DNA of 64,000 nt from Curtobacterium sp. MCSS17_007 (GTDB lineage: Bacteria; Actinomycetota; Actinomycetes; Actinomycetales; Microbacteriaceae): NCBI RefSeq assembly GCF_003234175.2, contig NZ_CP126257.1:434001-498000 (forward strand), written 5' to 3'. The translations under genes were made by a program, and so were the position numbers. Below the pieces are notes generated by a model. It had not been told where the DNA came from, made no database searches, and was given only the letters and a program-made list of their open reading frames with translations. Below are positions 16,801 through 25,835 of the stretch, in pieces; within the stretch, counting starts at the first letter, position 1, and each line of letters opens with the position of its first letter.

Positions 16801-17853
16801 ATGACCCTGGTCGACAGCGCACGAGCGGACACGGTCCTCGCGTCGCGCTACCGCCTCGTCAAGCTCATCGGCACCGGGGGCATGGGATCGGTCTACGAAG
16901 CCCGTGACGAGCACACCTACCGCGCCGTCGCGGTGAAGCTCTTCGCGACACCGGACTCGATGACGACGGCCGACCGGGTCCGCCAGGAGCGCGAGATCCG
17001 CCTGCTCAGCATGCTGTCGCACCCGGGCCTCGTGCCGCTCTACGACGCCGGTACCCACGAGTTCGAGGACGGCCCGCACCGCTTCATCGTGATGGAGCTC
17101 ATCGCCGACACGACCCTCCTCCGACGGCTCGCGGGCGGGGCACTCCACAACTACGAGGTCGCCGACCTCGGCGCGCAGCTCGCCGACGCCCTGGCGTACG
17201 TCCACTCACGCGGCATCGTGCACCGCGACGTCAAGCCGGCGAACATCCTCATCAACGACGAGGGTGCTTCCGGGTTCGCTCGCTCCGTCAAGCTGACCGA
17301 CTTCGGTGTCGCGCACTTCGTCGACGGCTCCCGCCTGACGAACGACGGCACGATCATCGGCACCGCGGCGTACCTGAGCCCGGAGCAGGTCGCCGGTGAG
17401 CCGATCGGCTTCGCGACCGACGTCTACTCGCTCGGCCTGGTGCTGCTCGAGTCCCTCACCGGCAAGCAGGAGTACTCGGGCACGCTCATCGAGGCGGCGC
17501 TCGCACGGCTCCGGAACGATCCCCGTGTCCCCGACGAAGTCGGTCCGGACTGGAAGGACCTGCTCACCAAGATGACGCACCGCGACCCCGCGAAGCGTCC
17601 GACGGCGGTGGCGGTGGCGAGTGCGCTCCGCGGCGGGTCGACGCAGATCACGGGTCCGGTGCCGCTCGGGCCGGAGCGCACGAAGCACAAGCGCGACCAC
17701 AAGCTGCACCGCGCTGCACACCGCCACGCCAAGCGCGGCACCTTCAGCGCGGTCCGACGCTGGCGCCGCCGGAACCTGCTGGTCGGGTCGTTCGCCACGT
17801 TCGGCGTGCTGGCGGCCTGCATGGCCGCGTACGTCGCGGGCACCCTGCACTGA
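16801..17853 (+). CDS. Membrane-anchored Ser/Thr protein kinase
   Basis: The product is a 350-residue Hanks-type kinase. The order is: glycine loop GTGGMGS (24-30), catalytic lysine K46, HRDVKPAN catalytic loop (D143), DFG (167-169) and the APE-like LSPEQ with RPTA in the C lobe. A very basic linker (HKRDHKLHRAAHRHAKRG) precedes a single C-terminal membrane span (about 322-345), and the protein ends just beyond it. So there is no PASTA or other sensor domain outside, unlike PknB. ATG 16801 is chosen because the alignable kinase begins at about residue 17. A TACCGT -10 at 16730-16735 would give a leader of about 60 nt. In-frame upstream starts are possible. Confidence 0.92.
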   Translation: MTLVDSARADTVLASRYRLVKLIGTGGMGSVYEARDEHTYRAVAVKLFATPDSMTTADRVRQEREIRLLSMLSHPGLVPLYDAGTHEFEDGPHRFIVMELIADTTLLRRLAGGALHNYEVADLGAQLADALAYVHSRGIVHRDVKPANILINDEGASGFARSVKLTDFGVAHFVDGSRLTNDGTIIGTAAYLSPEQVAGEPIGFATDVYSLGLVLLESLTGKQEYSGTLIEAALARLRNDPRVPDEVGPDWKDLLTKMTHRDPAKRPTAVAVASALRGGSTQITGPVPLGPERTKHKRDHKLHRAAHRHAKRGTFSAVRRWRRRNLLVGSFATFGVLAACMAAYVAGTLH

Positions 17854-17950
17854 CGACCGGTCGCACCGACCGCCGTCGACCGCCGGTCGCGCTGCGCGGT
17901 CACCGTGGGCGCGGGTCCGGACGGCCGTCGTCCCTGGCAGGATGGGGTGC

Positions 17951-18574
17951 ATGAGCGAGCAGCGCTGGATCAAGATCTGCGGCCTGTCGACGCCCGAGAC
18001 CGTGGACGCCGCCGTCGAGGCCGGTGCTGACGCGGTCGGGTTCGTCTTCGCGGCGGGCAGCCCCCGGACCGTGACCGCCGACCGGGCGAAGGAGCTCGTC
18101 GAGCGGCTGCCCGAGGGCATCGACGCGGTCGGGGTCTTCCGTGACCAGCCGATCGACGAGGTCGTCGGCATCGCGTCCGAGGTCGGGCTCACCACCCTGC
18201 AGCTGCACGGCCGCGAGTCGGTCAGCGACTTCGCCCGCGCCCGTGACGCCGGCTTCTTCACCATCCGCGCAGTGGCCGCCGACGACTACCTGCGCGAGAC
18301 CGCCGAGCAGCGCGCGGAGTTCGACCACGACCTGCTGCTGCTCGACGCCGCGGTGCCGGGCAGCGGGACACTGGTCGACCCGGCGACGCTCGCGGGCCGG
18401 GTCGACGAGGCCTGGATCCTCGCTGGCGGTCTGACCCCCGCCAACGTCGTCGCAGCGGTGCAGGCGCTCGACCCCGACGGCGTCGACGTGTCGAGCGGCG
18501 TCGAGTCGGAGCGCGGTGTCAAGGACGCCGCACGCATCCGCGCGTTCGTCGAGGCGGTCCGCAGCATCCCCTGA
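17951..18574 (+). CDS. trpF: Phosphoribosylanthranilate isomerase
   Basis: The product is a 207-residue TIM-barrel enzyme of tryptophan synthesis converting N-(5'-phosphoribosyl)-anthranilate to the deoxyribulose phosphate form. WIKICGL near the N-terminus carries the catalytic cysteine. DAVGFVFAAGSPR, LQLHGRE, the strand LLLDAAVPGSG, LAGGLTPANV and DVSSGVES (phosphate site) follow in order. It stands alone, away from other trp genes, as is common in actinobacteria. It starts at ATG 17951; an in-frame ATG three codons earlier is less likely. A perfect palindrome lies just after the stop. Confidence 0.95.
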   Translation: MSEQRWIKICGLSTPETVDAAVEAGADAVGFVFAAGSPRTVTADRAKELVERLPEGIDAVGVFRDQPIDEVVGIASEVGLTTLQLHGRESVSDFARARDAGFFTIRAVAADDYLRETAEQRAEFDHDLLLLDAAVPGSGTLVDPATLAGRVDEAWILAGGLTPANVVAAVQALDPDGVDVSSGVESERGVKDAARIRAFVEAVRSIP

Positions 18575-18585
18575 CGTGACCGCAT

Positions 18586-18633
18586 GACGGACGGGAGGCC
18601 CGGTGCCAGCTGGCACCGGGCCTCCCGTCCGTC
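18586..18633. terminator. Bidirectional terminator, perfect 48-bp palindrome (family A)
   Basis: The 48 bp are exactly self-complementary: 24-nt arms meeting at AGCT, with GACGGACGGGAGGC at each outer end. It lies 11 nt after trpF and 13 nt before the end of the convergent HAD gene, so it can end both transcripts. Confidence 0.85.
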
Positions 18634-18646
18634 GTCGTCGCGCGCG

Positions 18647-19405
18647 TCAGCGCAGGGTGGGGATCAGGTCCGTGAGGAACGCGTCGGTGTCCTCCCACCC
18701 CGCCACCGCGTGGCAGGGGACGCCGAGGGCCTTCACCGGGTAGTCGTTGCCCTCGGGGTCGAGGCGGTCGCCGACGAAGAGCATGTCGTCGAGCGGGATC
18801 CCCGTCAGCTCGGCGAGGCGACGCATGCCGTACGCCTTGTCGATGCCCTTGCTGGTGATGTCGACGCTGGTCGAGCCACCGGAACGGACCTCGAGGTCGG
18901 GAAGCTCCGCCTGGACGAGCCGACGCAGGTGGTCCTTCTTCTCACCGGTCGGGTCCCAGCGCTTCTTCACGTCGACCGGTGCGGACTGCCCGAGCGCCGA
19001 GAAGGTGATCTGCGAGCCACGGTCCTCGAGGATCTCGCCCCAGGTCTCGGACGCCCAGTAGCCGGCGGCCTTGGCCTGCGCCTCGACCGCGGCGAGGGCA
19101 CGGGCCTTCTCGTCGTCGGTGAGGTCCTCGGCGTACTGCAGGGCCCAGTCGGACCCGGACCAGCGGTAGTAGGCCGTGCCGCAGGTCGGGAGCAGGTGCA
19201 GGTCGTCGAGGACGAGCCCCTCGCGCTCGCGGAGCGGGCGCACGAGCTGCTGCTCGAACTGCTGGAAGTTCCCGCCCGAGATGACCGCGACGGGCACGGC
19301 GGCGAGCAGGGACGCGAACGTCTCGAGCATGCGCGGATCGAGCGGGGACTTCGACGGCGCGAGCGTGTCGTCGAGGTCGAAGGCGACGAGGCGGGGCGTG
19401 GGCAT
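18647..19405 (-). CDS. HAD-superfamily sugar-phosphatase-like hydrolase (class IIB)
   Basis: The product is a 252-residue cytoplasmic phosphatase with motif I AFDLDDTLAPS (nucleophile D10, acid D12), motif II VAVISGGNF, and motifs III/IV with K and DDMLFVGDRLDPEGND. The cap inserted between motifs II and III is of the phosphomannomutase/trehalose-phosphatase-like type. Annotated relatives are often called HAD-IIB or phosphomannomutase-like proteins; the substrate is uncertain. ATG 19405 fits the family start (MPTPRLVAFD). It is convergent with trpF, sharing the palindrome. Confidence 0.9.
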   Translation of the reverse strand: MPTPRLVAFDLDDTLAPSKSPLDPRMLETFASLLAAVPVAVISGGNFQQFEQQLVRPLREREGLVLDDLHLLPTCGTAYYRWSGSDWALQYAEDLTDDEKARALAAVEAQAKAAGYWASETWGEILEDRGSQITFSALGQSAPVDVKKRWDPTGEKKDHLRRLVQAELPDLEVRSGGSTSVDITSKGIDKAYGMRRLAELTGIPLDDMLFVGDRLDPEGNDYPVKALGVPCHAVAGWEDTDAFLTDLIPTLR

Positions 19406-19494
19406 GACACCGATTCTGTCAGGTGCCCGTCGAGGACCGCTGGTCGTGCGCCGTCGTACGGCGCACCCGGGTCCGGTCCGGGTGCGCGCCGTCG

Positions 19495-19962
19495 TCAGGA
19501 GCGGTGGGCGGCGGGGACGCGGTCGCGGGCGTACGTGATGTCGGTGTAGCCGTGCGGAGCCGGATTGCCGTCCTCGTCGAGGTTCACGAAGACGACCTCG
19601 TCGATGGTCAGGATGCTGCGGTGCGTGAAGAGGTTCCGGGCCTCGGCGCGCATCGTCAGCGACGTCCGGCCGAAGCGCGTCGCGACGAGGCCGATCTCGA
19701 CGATGTCGCCCTCGCGCGCGGACGACACGAAGACGATCTCGGACATGTACTTCGTGACGACCTTGCCGTTGCCGAGCTGGATGATCGCGTACACCGCCGC
19801 CTCTTCGTCGATCCAGCGGAGGAGGCTCCCGCCGAAGAGCGTGCCGTTCGCGTTGAGGTCCTCGGGACGGACCCACTTGCGCGTGTAGAAGTTCATCTCG
19901 GGCGCGGGGCCGCCGGGGTGCTGCGGGTCGTGCTGGTCTGGTCGGTGCTGCTGCTGGTCCAT
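19495..19962 (-). CDS. Acyl-CoA thioesterase (hotdog fold, YciA-like)
   Basis: The product is a 155-residue cytoplasmic hydrolase of acyl-CoA thioesters. Core motifs are TRKWVRPEDLNANGTLFGG, LLRWIDEEAA (catalytic acid on the hotdog helix), YMSEIVFVSSAREGD and a C-terminal THRSILTIDEVVFVN strand. A Gln/His/Pro-rich N-terminal 22 residues is not conserved; an alternative start at the MNFYTRKW methionine would remove it. TACCAT (complement of 19971-19976) sits 8 nt upstream of ATG 19962 with no Shine-Dalgarno, so the mRNA is probably leaderless. Confidence 0.9.
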   Translation of the reverse strand: MDQQQHRPDQHDPQHPGGPAPEMNFYTRKWVRPEDLNANGTLFGGSLLRWIDEEAAVYAIIQLGNGKVVTKYMSEIVFVSSAREGDIVEIGLVATRFGRTSLTMRAEARNLFTHRSILTIDEVVFVNLDEDGNPAPHGYTDITYARDRVPAAHRS

Positions 19963-19976
19963 GTCACTACATGGTA

Positions 19977-20010
19977 CGACGGCCGGGTCCCGTCGGGGAT
20001 CCGGCCGTCG
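19977..20010 (-). terminator. Nitroreductase gene terminator
   Basis: Perfect 10-nt arms CGACGGCCGG and complement (19977-19986 and 20001-20010) enclose a 14-nt loop, 19 nt beyond the stop of the gene at 20030. It overlaps the promoter region of the thioesterase gene. Confidence 0.6.
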
Positions 20011-20029
20011 GCCCTGCTGCACGTCGTCG

Positions 20030-20623
20030 CTACTCCTTGACGAGGACGACCTCGTCGAGGGGCAGACGGGTGCGCGGGGCGACCTCGCGCTCGGCGGCCT
20101 TCTCGTCGAGCTGCGACGGGTCCGCCACGGTGCCGATCGCCGTCACCGTGTAGGGGAGGAACCGCTCGGGCAGGTCGAACGCGGCGCGCAGGCCCGCGGC
20201 GTCGATGCCGGCCATCTGGTGCACGTGGAGGCCCTCGGCGTGCGCCTGCACCGTCAGCGCGGTGAGGGACTGGCCGAGGTCGTACTGGGCGAACGGGCGC
20301 TCCTCGCCGTCCTCGGTGGTGGTCTCGAGGATGCCGACGACCAGGGCGCTGGCGCGGAACGCCCAGGCCGCGTTGAACCCGAGCAGGTTGTCGTTGATCT
20401 TCGCGAAGGTGTCGGTGCCACGGCGGCCGGCGATGAAGCGGCGCGGCTGGTGGTTCATCGCGGACGCGGCCCAGCGGGCGGCCTCGAGCACGGCGTCGAG
20501 CTGTGCGTCGGTCATGGTCGCGGTGTCGTCGTAGGAGCGAGGGCTCCATCGCTCCTCGAGCAGCGGCACGAGCGGCTGGCTGGAGTCGGTCGAACGGGAG
20601 AGCGTGGCGGGCGTCGAGGTCAT
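20030..20623 (-). CDS. Nitroreductase-family flavoprotein
   Basis: The product is a 197-residue FMN-dependent oxidoreductase. RWSPRSYDDTATMTDAQLDAVLEAARWAASA is the usual N-terminal FMN-binding part (R-S-x-R). DLGQSLTALTVQAHAEGLHVHQMAGID is the dimer-interface helix, and FLPYTVTAIGTV is the closing core strand. Annotated members reduce nitro compounds, quinones or malonic semialdehyde; the substrate is not predictable. I use ATG 20623 (MTSTPATLS); a further in-frame ATG at 20686 lacks support. It is divergent from the AEC carrier gene. Confidence 0.9.
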   Translation of the reverse strand: MTSTPATLSRSTDSSQPLVPLLEERWSPRSYDDTATMTDAQLDAVLEAARWAASAMNHQPRRFIAGRRGTDTFAKINDNLLGFNAAWAFRASALVVGILETTTEDGEERPFAQYDLGQSLTALTVQAHAEGLHVHQMAGIDAAGLRAAFDLPERFLPYTVTAIGTVADPSQLDEKAAEREVAPRTRLPLDEVVLVKE

Positions 20624-20760
20624 GGTGGCTGCAACGGTAGTCGATGCGTACGCATTTCCCGGCTGAGTGACGTCACATGTGCGCACGGCTGTCGGTGCTC
20701 GGCTGCATGTGTCGCCGTCCGGGTCGCCGTCGGCCCCGTCGGGCTGCGAGGATGGTCCCG

Positions 20761-21684
20761 ATGGGTGGCGTGTTGACGGGGTTCGCGATCATCGGCGCGA
20801 TCATCGCCGCCGGGTACGTGGTCGGTCGCGTCCGCCTGCTCGGCCCGCACGCGCAGTTCGTGATGAGCCGCCTCGCGTTCTTCGTGCTCATGCCCTGCCT
20901 GCTCTTCCACACCATCGCCACGGCGCACATCGAGTCGCTGCTGTCCCCGATGCTGTGGGTGTCGCTCGTGAGTGCCGTCACGGTCGCACTCGTCGCCGTC
21001 GTGCTGTTCCGCCTGGTGCTCCGGCGATCGGTGGCGACGACCACGGTCGGAGCGCTGGCCTCCGGCTACGTCAACGCCAACAACATCGGCCTGCCGGTCG
21101 CGGTCTACGTCCTCGGGCAGGCCACCGCGGTGGTCCCGGTGATCCTGCTGCAGCTCGTCGTGCTGGCACCGCTCGCCCTGACCGTGCTCGACGCGGCGAC
21201 GGCGGGCGGGGGGAGCTGGCGCTCGCGGGCTGCCGGACCGTTCCGGAACCCGATCATCATCGCCTCGCTCGCCGGACTCGTCTGCTCCGCGCTCCGCATC
21301 GAACTGCCCGCGCCGGTGCTCGAACCGTTCTCGCTGGTCGGAGCAGCGGCGGTGCCCGTCGTGCTGCTGTCCTTCGGGATGAGCCTGCACGGCGCGACGC
21401 CGCTGCGTGATCGCGCGACCCGACCGGACGTGCTCGTCGCGACCGCGCTCAAGCTCTTCCTCATGCCCGTGGTCGCGTTCGTCGTCGCCCGGTTCGTGTT
21501 CGGGCTCGGCGACCAGGACGTGTTCGTGCTGACCACCCTCGGCGCCCTGCCGGCCGCGCAGAACGTCTTCAACTACGCGCAGCGGTACCGGGCAGCCGTC
21601 CCGGTGGCGCGGGACGTGGTGCTCCTCTCGACCATCGGCTCCGTGCCGGTCCTGGTCGTGGTCGCCGCGCTCCTGCACCCGTAG
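20761..21684 (+). CDS. AEC-family auxin-efflux-like carrier
   Basis: The product is a 307-residue membrane protein with about ten hydrophobic spans in two five-helix halves. SGYVNANNIGLPVAVYVLGQ in the middle of the first half is the discontinuous helix with the NANNIG signature. The second half has SFGMSLHG and TLGALPAAQNVFNYAQRY, the matching crossing element. AEC proteins export malate or other organic acids; the substrate here is unknown. ATG 20761 is 8 nt after GAGGA (20748-20752); longer in-frame starts would add a non-hydrophobic arginine-rich tail. Confidence 0.9.
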   Translation: MGGVLTGFAIIGAIIAAGYVVGRVRLLGPHAQFVMSRLAFFVLMPCLLFHTIATAHIESLLSPMLWVSLVSAVTVALVAVVLFRLVLRRSVATTTVGALASGYVNANNIGLPVAVYVLGQATAVVPVILLQLVVLAPLALTVLDAATAGGGSWRSRAAGPFRNPIIIASLAGLVCSALRIELPAPVLEPFSLVGAAAVPVVLLSFGMSLHGATPLRDRATRPDVLVATALKLFLMPVVAFVVARFVFGLGDQDVFVLTTLGALPAAQNVFNYAQRYRAAVPVARDVVLLSTIGSVPVLVVVAALLHP

Positions 21685-21705
21685 CGGGGCCGCGCGGTCG
21701 GGGCC

Positions 21706-22542
21706 CTAGAAGATCATCGGGCGGTCGTCGTCGAGCGAGGTCTCGAGGTCGAGGTCGACCGACACGGGGACGTGGTCGCTCGGGGCGTCGCCCTTCCGCT
21801 CGTCGCGGTGGATGGTCGCGCCGACCGTGACGTCCGCGAAGGCCTGCGAGCCGAGCACGAAGTCGATCCGCATGCCCTCGTTGCGGGGGAACCGCAGCTG
21901 CTTGTAGTCCCAGTACGTGTAGCCCTCGGGCACGAGCGGCCGGACGACGTCCTGCAGCCCGCGCTCCTCGAACTCACGGAAGGCGGCGCGCTCCGGCTCG
22001 CTGACGTGCGTGGAACCCTCGAACACCCGGACGTCCCAGACGTCCTGGTCGAGCGGCGCGACGTTCCAGTCGCCCATGAGCGCCAGCGGTGTGTCCGGCT
22101 CCGCGTCGAGCCACTCGCTGGTGCGGTCGGCCAGCTGGGCGAGCCAGTCGAGCTTGTACGTGTAGTGCGGGTCGCCGAGCTCGCGGCCGTTCGGCACGTA
22201 GAGGCTCCAGAGCCGGACGCCGTCGACGGTGACGCCGATCGCGCGGGCCTCGACCGGCAGGTCCGGGCCCTCCTGGCCCTTGAGGAACCCGGGCTGCCCG
22301 GGGAAGTCACGGGTGACGTCCTCCATCGGCAGCCGGCTTGCGAAGGCGACGCCGTTCCACTGGTTCAGGCCGTGCGCTTCGACCTGGTACCCGGCGGCCT
22401 CGAACGCCTCGACCGGGAACTGCTCGGGCTTGCACTTGATCTCCTGCATGCCGAGGACGTCGACGTCCTCGCGCACCAGCCAGTCGACGATCCGACCCAC
22501 TCGGGTGCGGACGGAGTTCACGTTCCAGGTCGCCACGCGCAT
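21706..22542 (-). CDS. xth: Exodeoxyribonuclease III / AP endonuclease
   Basis: The product is a 278-residue DNA-repair nuclease of the EEP fold that cleaves abasic sites and 3' ends. ATWNVNSVR holds the metal-side asparagine and QEIKC the metal-binding glutamate. YVPNGREL follows, then GDWNVAP (D and N of the active site), and SDHVPV ends with the catalytic D-H pair. ATG 22542 is preceded by TAGGTT (complement of 22550-22555) 7 nt away, so it is likely leaderless. It is convergent with the AEC gene, 21 nt apart. Confidence 0.95.
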   Translation of the reverse strand: MRVATWNVNSVRTRVGRIVDWLVREDVDVLGMQEIKCKPEQFPVEAFEAAGYQVEAHGLNQWNGVAFASRLPMEDVTRDFPGQPGFLKGQEGPDLPVEARAIGVTVDGVRLWSLYVPNGRELGDPHYTYKLDWLAQLADRTSEWLDAEPDTPLALMGDWNVAPLDQDVWDVRVFEGSTHVSEPERAAFREFEERGLQDVVRPLVPEGYTYWDYKQLRFPRNEGMRIDFVLGSQAFADVTVGATIHRDERKGDAPSDHVPVSVDLDLETSLDDDRPMIF

Positions 22543-22642
22543 GGGATCGAACCTACCGGTGACCGCTGGCATGCCGCTCGCTCGTCCGGACGACACCAGG
22601 CGTCGCGCGGGTCCGGCGAGCGGCCGCTCGGAGCCGCCCGGA

Positions 22643-24007
22643 CTAGAAGCGGACGCCCCGCGCCGCCATGAACGGCGCCGGATCGGTCGTGGCGCCGTTG
22701 ATGTGCACCTCGTAGTGCAGGTGGCACCCGGTCGAGTTGCCCGTCGAGCCGACCAGGGCGATGAGCTGCCCGGCGGAGACCCGCTGGCCCGGGGAGACCC
22801 GGAAGCCGCCGTTCACGATGTGGCCGTACGCGGTCGCGACGCCGCCACCGTGGTTGATCCGGACGTAGTTGCCGTACCCGCCGTACCAGCCGACGTACTC
22901 GACCGTGCCCGCCGACGCTGCGACGATCGCCGTCGAGCAGCCGCTCGTCAGGTCGAGTCCGTCGTGCTTCGTGACGCGACCGGTGATCGGGTGGACGCGG
23001 TAGCCGTACGGGCTGATCACGTAACCGCCACCCGGGCGGACCCAACCGGTGCCGGAGCCGGAACCGACCCCGCCGCCACCGCCACCGCCACCGGCAGCCG
23101 GAGCGGGCGCACCGCCCCCGCCGCCGCTGTTGGCAGCTGCGGCCGCAGCCTGGCGCTGGATCTCGCGCTGCCGTGCAGCCTCGGCCTCCTGCCGAGCCTT
23201 CTCCTCCGCTGCCTTGCGCACCTTCTCGCCCTCGGCGAACTCCGCCTCGGTCCGGACACGACCGGAGGTCAGCGTCGCGAGCTGGGCGTCGAGCCGGGCC
23301 TTGTTCTCCTGCTGCTCGTCGTACGCCGCCTGGACCTTGTCGGCGGCGGTCTGGGCCGCCTGCATCTTCTGCTCTGCCGCGGCGGCGAGCTCGTCGAGTG
23401 CCTTCGAGGCCCGGTCGGCCTGCGCCGTGAGCGAGCGGGCGACCGCCGCGTCGGTGCTCGCGGCAGCCTCGACCCGCTCGGCCTGCTCCGACAGCTTGCT
23501 CAGGGCCCCGAGGTCGTACAGCAGGTCGCGGGCGTCCTCGCCCTCGGACAGGACCGACGCCGTGACGTCGGCGCCGCCGTGACGCGCCATCTGTGCAGCG
23601 AACTGCCCCGCCTGCGACGCGCTGCGCTCGGCGATCTCGGCGTGCTCGTCGGCCTCGGCGCGGAGCTTCTGCTCGGTCTCCGCTGCGTCCTGCGCCTTGC
23701 CCTGCGCTGCGAAGAACTCGTCACCGAGGCGCTTCGCCTCGGCCTCGGCCGCCTGCACCTGGTCCGACAGCCCGGAGATGATGCCGCGGATCTGCGTGAT
23801 CTGCTCCTGCTTGGCGGACTCCTGGCCCCGGGCCGCCAGGACCTCGTCCCACGAGGGGTACTTCGCGGCGCTCGCGCTCGGCGCGTCGACGAGCACCGTC
23901 GCGAGCAGACCCGCGAGGGCCAGACCGGTGGCGAGGAGGCGCAGTCGGACGGTGGGACGCGGGACGCGGTGGCTTGTGGGACGAGTCACGGGGATGAGCC
24001 TATACAT
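22643..24007 (-). CDS. Secreted M23 peptidoglycan endopeptidase with coiled-coil domain
   Basis: The product is a 454-residue exported protein. After a signal peptide (cleavage near SASA-AKYP, about residue 48) come two long Ala/Glu/Gln-rich coiled coils (about 60-270), as in RipA/FtsE-FtsX-activated hydrolases. A glycine/proline linker (about 285-320) leads to the zinc LytM domain (about 325-454). That domain has GYRVHPITGRVTKHDGLDL (H-x-x-x-D), ATAYGHI and HLHYEVHING. It should cleave peptide cross-links during cell separation, regulated through the coiled coils. ATG 24007 has no Shine-Dalgarno; a GTG six codons in (VTRPTSH) could be the true start. Confidence 0.92.
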   Translation of the reverse strand: MYRLIPVTRPTSHRVPRPTVRLRLLATGLALAGLLATVLVDAPSASAAKYPSWDEVLAARGQESAKQEQITQIRGIISGLSDQVQAAEAEAKRLGDEFFAAQGKAQDAAETEQKLRAEADEHAEIAERSASQAGQFAAQMARHGGADVTASVLSEGEDARDLLYDLGALSKLSEQAERVEAAASTDAAVARSLTAQADRASKALDELAAAAEQKMQAAQTAADKVQAAYDEQQENKARLDAQLATLTSGRVRTEAEFAEGEKVRKAAEEKARQEAEAARQREIQRQAAAAAANSGGGGGAPAPAAGGGGGGGGVGSGSGTGWVRPGGGYVISPYGYRVHPITGRVTKHDGLDLTSGCSTAIVAASAGTVEYVGWYGGYGNYVRINHGGGVATAYGHIVNGGFRVSPGQRVSAGQLIALVGSTGNSTGCHLHYEVHINGATTDPAPFMAARGVRF

Positions 24008-24062
24008 CCGTTCAGGCGGTACGGCACGCCGCCGCGCCGACTGTGGACAACTCCCGCTCCGG

Positions 24063-25739
24063 TCAGAAGCCGCGGTCGCGGCGGATCCGGTCCGCGCTGT
24101 CCACGACGTCGCGCTGCAGGATCGCCGCGCCTGCCGTGCCCGCGTAGTCGTAGACGTCGAAGCCCGTGCAGTGCGTGATCGTCGCGGGGGCCCCGAGCGA
24201 GTCCTCGACCGCGGTGGTCCAGAGGTCGTTCGCGCCGATCACCACGAAGGTCGGCTCGGCGTCGCGGTAGGCGCCGAGGTCGACGAGCCACGGGTAGGTC
24301 TCGAAGGTGTCCCGGACCTGCAGGAGCTCGACGTCGTCGGACGCGTACGCCGCCAGGGGGCGGACGGTCCAGAACTGCCCGACGCCCGTGACCCGTCGTC
24401 CGTCCGCCCAGCGGTCCAGGCACGCGGCCGGCGCGTACCGGGCCGTGGCGACGGCACCGACCGTCCCCGGTGCCGTGACGACACCGGCGACCAGGACCAC
24501 CGCGGTCGCGACGGCCACGGCGAGCCGCACCCCGCGCCGCGGACGGTGCACCCGGGTCCGGCGGACGGCGGAGCGCACGAGTTCGGCGACGGCGACCAGC
24601 GCCAGGAGCGGCGCGGTCACGATCGGCTCGAGGTACCGCGGCGTCTGCGACCCGGCGACGACCACCCCGACGGACACGGCCACGACCGTCACGAGCGGCA
24701 GCACGGTCGCGACGAGCACGGTCCGCGCCGTCCGGACCCGCCACGCCCAGACGGTGCCGCCGACCGCGAGCGCCACGCCGGCGAAGAGCAGCAACAGCTC
24801 GGCGTCACCCCGGGCCGACCCGGCACGGTCGTCGGTCAGGGCGGCGAAGAAGGCGAGCGTCCGACCCGCCTGCTCGGGGTGGACGTACGTCGACGGGTCG
24901 AGCGACACGAACGGGGCGAGCGGGATCCGGAGCAGGTAGCCGGCAACGGAGCCCGCGACGAGGGCGCCCGACATCCACGCCGTCGGGCGCCACGGGACCC
25001 GACGGGCGAGGGTGAGCAGCACGAGGGTCACGACGACCGGCGCGGCCGACCAGGGCACGTACAACGGGTTCGACGCCGTGGTGCACGCAGCGACGAGACC
25101 GGTCACGACGAGGACGGTGGCCGAGGCGCGACCGGTCCGGACCGCCCGGAGCACCAGCACCGCTGTCCCGAGCATCGCGAGCAGCGCGCCGTAGTAGTAG
25201 GTCGTCGTCAGCAGCAGTGAGCCGAGCTCGAGCGAGGTCGCGGTCGCGGTGTACTCCGTCAGCACGATCGCGGTCACGAAGCCGAGCGCGGTGGCGGACA
25301 CCGTGATCCTGGCCGACCGGCGTGCGGCCGGCATCAGCTCGTTCGCCGCTGCCCGCACCAGCGCGTAGACGGCGAGCAGGACGAGCACGCCGTTCAGCGC
25401 GAGGGCCTGCTGCGGTGTCGCCGTGACGAGCGAGCAGAGCAGGTAGACGGGGAGCTCGGGGAAGAAGAACAGCGCCGGCGACATCGCCCACTCGAACGGC
25501 TGCCCGAGCCGGATCGACCGCTCGACGAGCGGCAGCAGCACCGAGTCGCCGTCGTACCAGAGCAGGGCGACCCGCTCGGTCGCCATGACGTGACCGAGGG
25601 CGATGACGGACAGGGCGAGCGCGACGGCGGCACCCAGTGCCTCCCGGCCGACCGCGCCCCACCGGCGGCGGACGGGACGACCCGTCCCCGCGAGGACGAC
25701 CGCGGAGCGGTCGCCCGGGCCGGGCGCGACAGGGGGCAT
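24063..25739 (-). CDS. Large polytopic membrane protein, GT-C-like glycosyltransferase candidate
   Basis: The product is a 558-residue protein with about ten or eleven hydrophobic segments, then a hydrophilic C-terminal domain of about 130 residues. An acidic pair (D63 and D65 in WYDGDSVLLP) follows the first span. This is the position of the catalytic D-x-D/D-E motif in GT-C transferases that use polyprenyl-phosphate sugars. The fold type is inferred only from that and from topology; I recognise no named family. Its neighbour encodes a cell-wall hydrolase, which is compatible with an envelope-glycan role. It is divergent from pyrE. Confidence 0.75.
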   Translation of the reverse strand: MPPVAPGPGDRSAVVLAGTGRPVRRRWGAVGREALGAAVALALSVIALGHVMATERVALLWYDGDSVLLPLVERSIRLGQPFEWAMSPALFFFPELPVYLLCSLVTATPQQALALNGVLVLLAVYALVRAAANELMPAARRSARITVSATALGFVTAIVLTEYTATATSLELGSLLLTTTYYYGALLAMLGTAVLVLRAVRTGRASATVLVVTGLVAACTTASNPLYVPWSAAPVVVTLVLLTLARRVPWRPTAWMSGALVAGSVAGYLLRIPLAPFVSLDPSTYVHPEQAGRTLAFFAALTDDRAGSARGDAELLLLFAGVALAVGGTVWAWRVRTARTVLVATVLPLVTVVAVSVGVVVAGSQTPRYLEPIVTAPLLALVAVAELVRSAVRRTRVHRPRRGVRLAVAVATAVVLVAGVVTAPGTVGAVATARYAPAACLDRWADGRRVTGVGQFWTVRPLAAYASDDVELLQVRDTFETYPWLVDLGAYRDAEPTFVVIGANDLWTTAVEDSLGAPATITHCTGFDVYDYAGTAGAAILQRDVVDSADRIRRDRGF

Positions 25740-25835
25740 GACCGGAGCGTACCGAGGGGGCCGTGACGTCGCCTGCGGGCGGCGGGCGGCGGCCGACGGG
25801 CGCGTTCCGGGGGCGAACGACTACCCTTGTGGGCT